The translations under genes and the position numbers were made by a program. From CAWGJC01 sp965276665 (GTDB lineage Bacteria; Pseudomonadota; Alphaproteobacteria; Acetobacterales; Acetobacteraceae), in NCBI GenBank assembly GCA_965276665.1, contig OZ255620.1, forward strand, positions 1,364,001 through 1,428,000: a stretch of 64,000 nucleotides of DNA. Direction: 5' to 3'. The notes below the pieces were generated by a model. That model made no database searches and was not told where the DNA came from. It saw only the letters and a program-made list of their open reading frames with translations. Below, piece by piece: positions 60,220-64,000 of the stretch. Each line of letters starts with the position of its first letter. Position 1 is the first letter of the stretch.

Positions 60220-61452
60220 TCAATCGGCGAGCCCCGCCACCGCGATCACCGTCGCCAGCCCGGCGACCATGCCTTGCAGGCTGGCGCCCTTCTCGACGTC
60301 GATCCATTCGTCGAGCGAGTGCGCGCGGTCGCCGCTGCCGCCGGAGCCGATCTGGATGGCCGGAATGCCGAGGCTCATCGGCAGGTTGGCGTCCGTCGAG
60401 GAATGCACATGCGCGGGACGGAAGCCGTGTGCCGCCATCGCCGCGTCGGCGAAGCGCACGAGATCGGTGGTGCGGTCGGTCTGGCCGCCGGGGCGGTCGC
60501 CGATCGGGCGGAGCTCGGCGCGCACCGCGCCGCTCGCGGTGGCGCGGGCGCGGTTCTCCGCCGTCACCGCCTCGTCGACCACGCTGCGCAGCCGTGTGTC
60601 GAGCTTGCCCAGCTCGTCGGGCGATTCCGAACGGAGATCGACGTCGAGCCATACCTCGCCGGGAATGGCGTTCACCGAGGTGCCGCCGCCGACCACGCTC
60701 GCGCTGTAGGTGGTGCGCGGCACCACCGGCACGCGGGTGCGGCCGAGCTCGGCGGCGGCCTGCGCCATCGCATACATCGGGCTCACCGTGCCGAACGCGC
60801 CGAAACTATGGCCGCCCGGCCCGGAGAACACCACGCGGTAGCGTTTCGAGCCGACGCCGCCGGTCGCCATCCGGGTCATGTCGGGGCTGTCGACGCTGAT
60901 AAAGGCGGCGGCGCCGCTGCGGCCGAGCCGCTCGGCGTGCCGGCCCTTCTGGAACAGGTGGCGCATGCCGCGCAGATCCCCGGCCCCCTCCTCGCCGACA
61001 TCGCCCACGAACAGGATGTCGCTCCGGGTGCGGATGCCGGCGGCGTCGAGCGCGCGCATCCAGGCGAGCAGCACGGCGAGGCTGCGCGTGTCGTCGCCAA
61101 TGCCGGGCGCATGCAGCTTCGTGCCCTCGCGCCGCACCGTCACCGCCGTCCCTTCGGGGAACACCGTGTCGAGATGCGCGGCCACCACCAGCACCGCGCC
61201 ATTGCCGGTGCCGCGGCGGAGCCCCATCACATTGCCTTCCGCGTCCTGCTCGACTTCGGCAAGGCCGTGGGATTGCAGCAGGGCGCGATAGGCCTCGGCC
61301 CGGCCGGCCTCGCCGAAAGGCGGCGAGGCGATCTCGGTCAGCCGGACGATATCCTCGACCGTGCGCTCATGCTCGGCCTCGAGCGTCTCGCGCGCCGCGG
61401 CGAAGCGCGGGTCGGCGAGGATACGCGCCACCGTCTCGGCGTGATCGTCCAT
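60220..61452 (-). CDS. M20-family metallopeptidase
   Basis: The 410-residue protein has the M20 metal motifs VVAAHLDTVFPEG (His, Asp), APGIGDDTRSLAVLL (bridging Asp), FVGDVGEEGAGDLRG (catalytic and metal Glu), ISVDSPD (Asp) and a C-terminal His in DRAHSLDEWIDV. The dimerisation segment FSGPGGHSFGAFGTVSPMYA is typical of PepT/CPG2 relatives. It probably cleaves a di/tripeptide or an acylated amino acid. No signal peptide. Confidence 0.9.
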   Translation of the reverse strand: MDDHAETVARILADPRFAAARETLEAEHERTVEDIVRLTEIASPPFGEAGRAEAYRALLQSHGLAEVEQDAEGNVMGLRRGTGNGAVLVVAAHLDTVFPEGTAVTVRREGTKLHAPGIGDDTRSLAVLLAWMRALDAAGIRTRSDILFVGDVGEEGAGDLRGMRHLFQKGRHAERLGRSGAAAFISVDSPDMTRMATGGVGSKRYRVVFSGPGGHSFGAFGTVSPMYAMAQAAAELGRTRVPVVPRTTYSASVVGGGTSVNAIPGEVWLDVDLRSESPDELGKLDTRLRSVVDEAVTAENRARATASGAVRAELRPIGDRPGGQTDRTTDLVRFADAAMAAHGFRPAHVHSSTDANLPMSLGIPAIQIGSGGSGDRAHSLDEWIDVEKGASLQGMVAGLATVIAVAGLAD

Positions 61453-61465
61453 CGCGCTGGTTCCT

Positions 61466-62548
61466 TCAGGCGGTCATGTTGACGACGAAGCGGGTGCCGC
61501 GATGGCTGCGGTCGAGCTCGACGGTGGCGCGCACGCTCTGCGCCATCGCGCTCACGATCGTGCTGCCGAGTCCGCTGCCGCGCGCCGGCGCCGGCTGCTC
61601 GGGCAGGCCGACGCCGTCATCCTCGACGACGAGCCGCACCAGATCGTCGCGCGGCCGGCGGAGCGCGATGCGGATGCTGCCGGCCGGCCCGCCGTTCGGC
61701 GTGCCGGCCGGATAGGCGTATTTCAGCGCGTTGGTGACGAGCTCGTTGACGATCAGCCCGATCGGCACCGCCTTGTCGGTCTCGACCCTGACCGGCTCGG
61801 CGGCGAGCTCGATCCGGCAGCCGCCATCGCCGGTGCCGGCGGTGCGCCGCAATTCCTCGACAAGGCCGGCGAGATACTGGTCCATCTCGACGAACTGCAC
61901 GTCGGCCGAGGTGTAGAGCCGCCGGTGCACGAGGCTCACCGCCTCCACCCGCTCGGCCGCCGTGCGCAGCATCTCGCGGGCTTCCGGCACCGCGACGCGA
62001 CGCGCCTGCAGCTCGATGAGCGAGCTGATGAGCTGCAGGCTGTTGGCGACGCGGTGATTGACCTCGCGCAGCAGCACCGCCTGGCGGGCGACCAGCATTT
62101 CCGCCCGGTCGCGCGCCTCGCGCACCTCGCGCTCCGCGAGCTCCTTCTCCCGGCGCAGACGCTGCTGGTGGATCGCATGGCGGATCGCACCGACGAGCGC
62201 GGGCAGGAAGGCGCCGTGCACATCCTTGACGACGTAATCGACCGCGCCCGCCTTCAGCGCGGTGACCGCGACGCGCGGCTCCTCGGCGGCGGTGACGAAC
62301 ACGACGGGCGGCGCATCGGCCAGCCGGCCGATCTCCTCGAGCACTTCGAGTCCGTCCTGACCGGGCATGTAATGGTCGAGCGCCACCGTATCGAACGTCT
62401 CCCGGGCGAGCAGGTCGAGCCCCTCGGCGCCGTTCGCCGCCAGGGTCACCGCGCAGCCGGTGCGGGCGAGATGGCGTTGCACCAGCCGGGCGAGCGCGGG
62501 GTCGTCGTCGATATAAAGCAGACGGAGGCCGGCGAGACCGTCGGGCAT
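61466..62548 (-). CDS. Hybrid response regulator-histidine kinase (REC-HisKA_2-HATPase)
   Basis: The 360-residue protein begins with a receiver domain (about 8-125; YIDDDPALARL, the phospho-Asp in VALDHYMPGQDG, Lys in YVVKDV), followed by a coiled coil and a HisKA_2 dimerisation/phosphoacceptor region REVNHRVANSLQLISSLIEL, then a HATPase with NELVTNALKYAYPAG and GVGLPEQ / GSGLGSTIV boxes. It has no membrane span. It is the last member of a three-gene phosphorelay and probably receives signal from the upstream kinase/regulator pair. Confidence 0.93.
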   Translation of the reverse strand: MPDGLAGLRLLYIDDDPALARLVQRHLARTGCAVTLAANGAEGLDLLARETFDTVALDHYMPGQDGLEVLEEIGRLADAPPVVFVTAAEEPRVAVTALKAGAVDYVVKDVHGAFLPALVGAIRHAIHQQRLRREKELAEREVREARDRAEMLVARQAVLLREVNHRVANSLQLISSLIELQARRVAVPEAREMLRTAAERVEAVSLVHRRLYTSADVQFVEMDQYLAGLVEELRRTAGTGDGGCRIELAAEPVRVETDKAVPIGLIVNELVTNALKYAYPAGTPNGGPAGSIRIALRRPRDDLVRLVVEDDGVGLPEQPAPARGSGLGSTIVSAMAQSVRATVELDRSHRGTRFVVNMTA

Positions 62549-62607
62549 CTCACGATTGCTGCGGCATTGCAGGACCGCATCTTCGTCGTCGCATGGTGGA
62601 CGGCCCC

Positions 62608-63036
62608 TCAGACCGGTTCGGGAACCTGCATGACCGCCAGGAACAGGCCGAGCTGGCGGATGGCGGCGGCAAAGCCTTCATAGTTGACCGGCTTGGTGAT
62701 GTAGACGTTGCAGCCGAGGTCATAGCACCGCTGGATCTCCACCTTGTCGTCGGTGGTGGTGAGCACCACCACCGGCGTCCGCCGCAGCGTCTCGTCGGAT
62801 TTGATGCGCGCGAGGATGTCGGTGCCGCTCATATCCGGCAGGTTGAGGTCGAGCAGCACAAGCATCGGCCGGTGCTCCGCCGCCCCCGGTCCGAACAGGT
62901 ATTCGAGCGCGGTGGTGCCGTCGGCGAACGGGATGATCTCGTTATGCACCCCGGCGCGGCGCACATTCTTCTCGATCAGCCGCGCATGGCCGGGATCGTC
63001 CTCGATGAGAAGGATGGTGACCGGTATGCCGTTCAT
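62608..63036 (-). CDS. Single-domain response regulator (Rcp1-like)
   Basis: The 142-residue protein is a stand-alone receiver: acidic pair LLIEDDPGHARLIE, phospho-Asp in MLVLLDLNLPDMSG, switch Thr in VVVLTTTDD and Lys in VYITKPV. The insert GTTALEYLFGPG is typical of the Rcp1/CheY-like partners of phytochrome-type kinases. It overlaps the upstream kinase by 4 bp (ATGA), so it is that kinase's direct target. Confidence 0.93.
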   Translation of the reverse strand: MNGIPVTILLIEDDPGHARLIEKNVRRAGVHNEIIPFADGTTALEYLFGPGAAEHRPMLVLLDLNLPDMSGTDILARIKSDETLRRTPVVVLTTTDDKVEIQRCYDLGCNVYITKPVNYEGFAAAIRQLGLFLAVMQVPEPV

Positions 63037-64000
63037 GCGGCGACGCTCCTGGTGGCGGCGGTGACGAGGGGCAGGCTCACGCGGAACGTCGATCCGCGCC
63101 CCAGCACGGACCGACAGTCGATGGTCCCGCCGAGCCGCCGGACCAGCGCCCGCACATGGGCGAGCCCGATGCCCTCGCCGGCAACCGACTGGTCACCGGC
63201 GCGGCGGAACAAATCGAATATGCGCTCATGGTCCTTCTCGGCAATCCCCCGGCCGTTATCGGCGATCTCGAACCGCGCCATGCCCCCATCGGCCCGTCCG
63301 GAGACGCGGATGCGGCCCGGCCGGCCCGGCTGCAGGTATTTGAGCGCGTTCTCGATCAGGTTGCCGAAGATCTGCTCGACGGCGAGCCGATCCGCGACAA
63401 GGGAGAGCAGCGCGTCGATCGCGATCTCGGCGCCGAGATCCTCCGCCTGATGGCGGAGCGTGTCGGCGATGCCGGCCAGCACGACGCCCATGTCGAGCCG
63501 CTCCGGCGCCAGCACGCGCCGTCCCTCCCGCGACAGGCGCAGAATGGCGGCGATCAGCCGGTCCATCTTGGCGGTGGAGGCGCGGATGAAGCGGATCGCC
63601 TCCGGGATGTCGTCATTCGCGGCCTCCGCCACCTCGGGCGGCAGCTCGCCCGGATGACGCTCGCCGAACGCGCCCACGAACTGCCCGAGCGTGCCGATCG
63701 CCGCCTCGAGCTCGCTGGTGAATCCCATGATGTTCACCAGCGGCGCGCGCAGGTCATGCGAGACGATGTAGGCGAAGCGCTGGATTTCCTCGTTCGCCTC
63801 GCTGAGATCGGCGGTCCGTTCCGCGACCGTACGCTCGAGATGGTCGTTGGCATGGCCGAGCTCGGCATTCGCGCGGCTCAGCGCGGCCCGCGTCCCGCGG
63901 AGAGCGCGCACGTAGCGGCGCAACCCGTAGGCGACCCAGGCGCCCGCCACCAGCACGACGGCCAGGCCGAGCGCGTTGCTCAGCATCAGCCAGTCGCTGT
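63033..64000 (-). CDS. Sensor histidine kinase (5' end beyond window)
   Basis: At least 317 residues are visible: a membrane segment near the current N-terminus (LGLAVVLVAGAWVAYGL), a coiled coil (about 35-65), HisKA box RFAYIVSHDLRAPLVNIMGF and a HATPase with FGNLIENALKYLQPGRPGRI, DNGRGIAEKDHERIFDLFRR and GEGIGLAHVRALVRRLGG. The frame stays open at the window edge (codons for SDWL precede MLSN), so a sensor region, probably membrane or periplasmic, lies upstream. It feeds the response regulator it overlaps. Confidence 0.88.
   Translation of the reverse strand, partial: SDWLMLSNALGLAVVLVAGAWVAYGLRRYVRALRGTRAALSRANAELGHANDHLERTVAERTADLSEANEEIQRFAYIVSHDLRAPLVNIMGFTSELEAAIGTLGQFVGAFGERHPGELPPEVAEAANDDIPEAIRFIRASTAKMDRLIAAILRLSREGRRVLAPERLDMGVVLAGIADTLRHQAEDLGAEIAIDALLSLVADRLAVEQIFGNLIENALKYLQPGRPGRIRVSGRADGGMARFEIADNGRGIAEKDHERIFDLFRRAGDQSVAGEGIGLAHVRALVRRLGGTIDCRSVLGRGSTFRVSLPLVTAATRSVAA

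Overview
The window is GC-rich DNA (roughly two thirds or more by eye) packed with short-gap, often 1-8 bp overlapping genes, several GTG/TTG starts and Tat-like signals. Gene content (acetate permease, many solute importers, two acid-peptidase families, alphaproteobacterial-style HisKA_2 signalling, LigC/LigD end joining) fits an alphaproteobacterium, most likely an acidophilic or acid-tolerant member of the Acetobacteraceae; that assignment is inference. No prophage, IS transposase, CRISPR array or rRNA operon is visible.

Layout. 0.2-3.0 kb: actP/yjcH acetate uptake, then a decayed isopropylmalate/tartrate-dehydrogenase-like gene. 3.1-8.5 kb: ATP-dependent ligases LigC and LigD, a small DUF6496-like protein and an MFS exporter. 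8.7-13.8 kb: an EmrA-EmrB-OprM tripartite efflux operon and a stress-type protein. 14.0-23.6 kb: a tetronate/peptide catabolic locus (OtnC divergent from OtnK, DppABCDF-type importer, amidase, GntR regulator). 23.7-30.2 kb: a minus-strand operon with two solute-binding proteins, two sugar-type permeases and two amidohydrolases but no ATPase. 30.5-34.8 kb: an allantoate/carbamoyl amidohydrolase divergent from a TRAP transporter. 34.8-38.0 kb: an S10 plus S53 peptidase pair. 38.1-48.4 kb: a complete selenocysteine island (tRNA-Sec, SelB, SelA on minus; SelD, UGA-containing formate dehydrogenase alpha, two small proteins, FeS beta subunit, NrfD-type anchor on plus). 48.4-53.3 kb: SDR remnant, AaeB/AaeX/AaeA-type aromatic acid efflux, a frameshifted GFA gene, a cupin and an HTH remnant. 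53.3-58.0 kb: ACS-family MFS transporter, LeuD-like and LeuC-like dehydratase subunits and a divergent LysR regulator with a clear operator. 58.2-64.0 kb: 6-phosphogluconate dehydrogenase, sulfotransferase-like protein, small conserved-looking protein, M20 peptidase and a three-gene histidine-kinase/response-regulator phosphorelay running off the window end.

The two most notable things are: (i) the self-contained selenocysteine cassette, where an in-frame UGA at 43332-43334 is followed, after 11 nt, by a perfect SECIS-like hairpin with a GGTCT loop; and (ii) a family of palindromic repeats with CTAGAGCATTTT-type ends (six copies or remnants). In three places the terminal CTAG itself supplies the TAG stop codon of the adjacent gene, and in three others the repeat sits in or against a broken gene.
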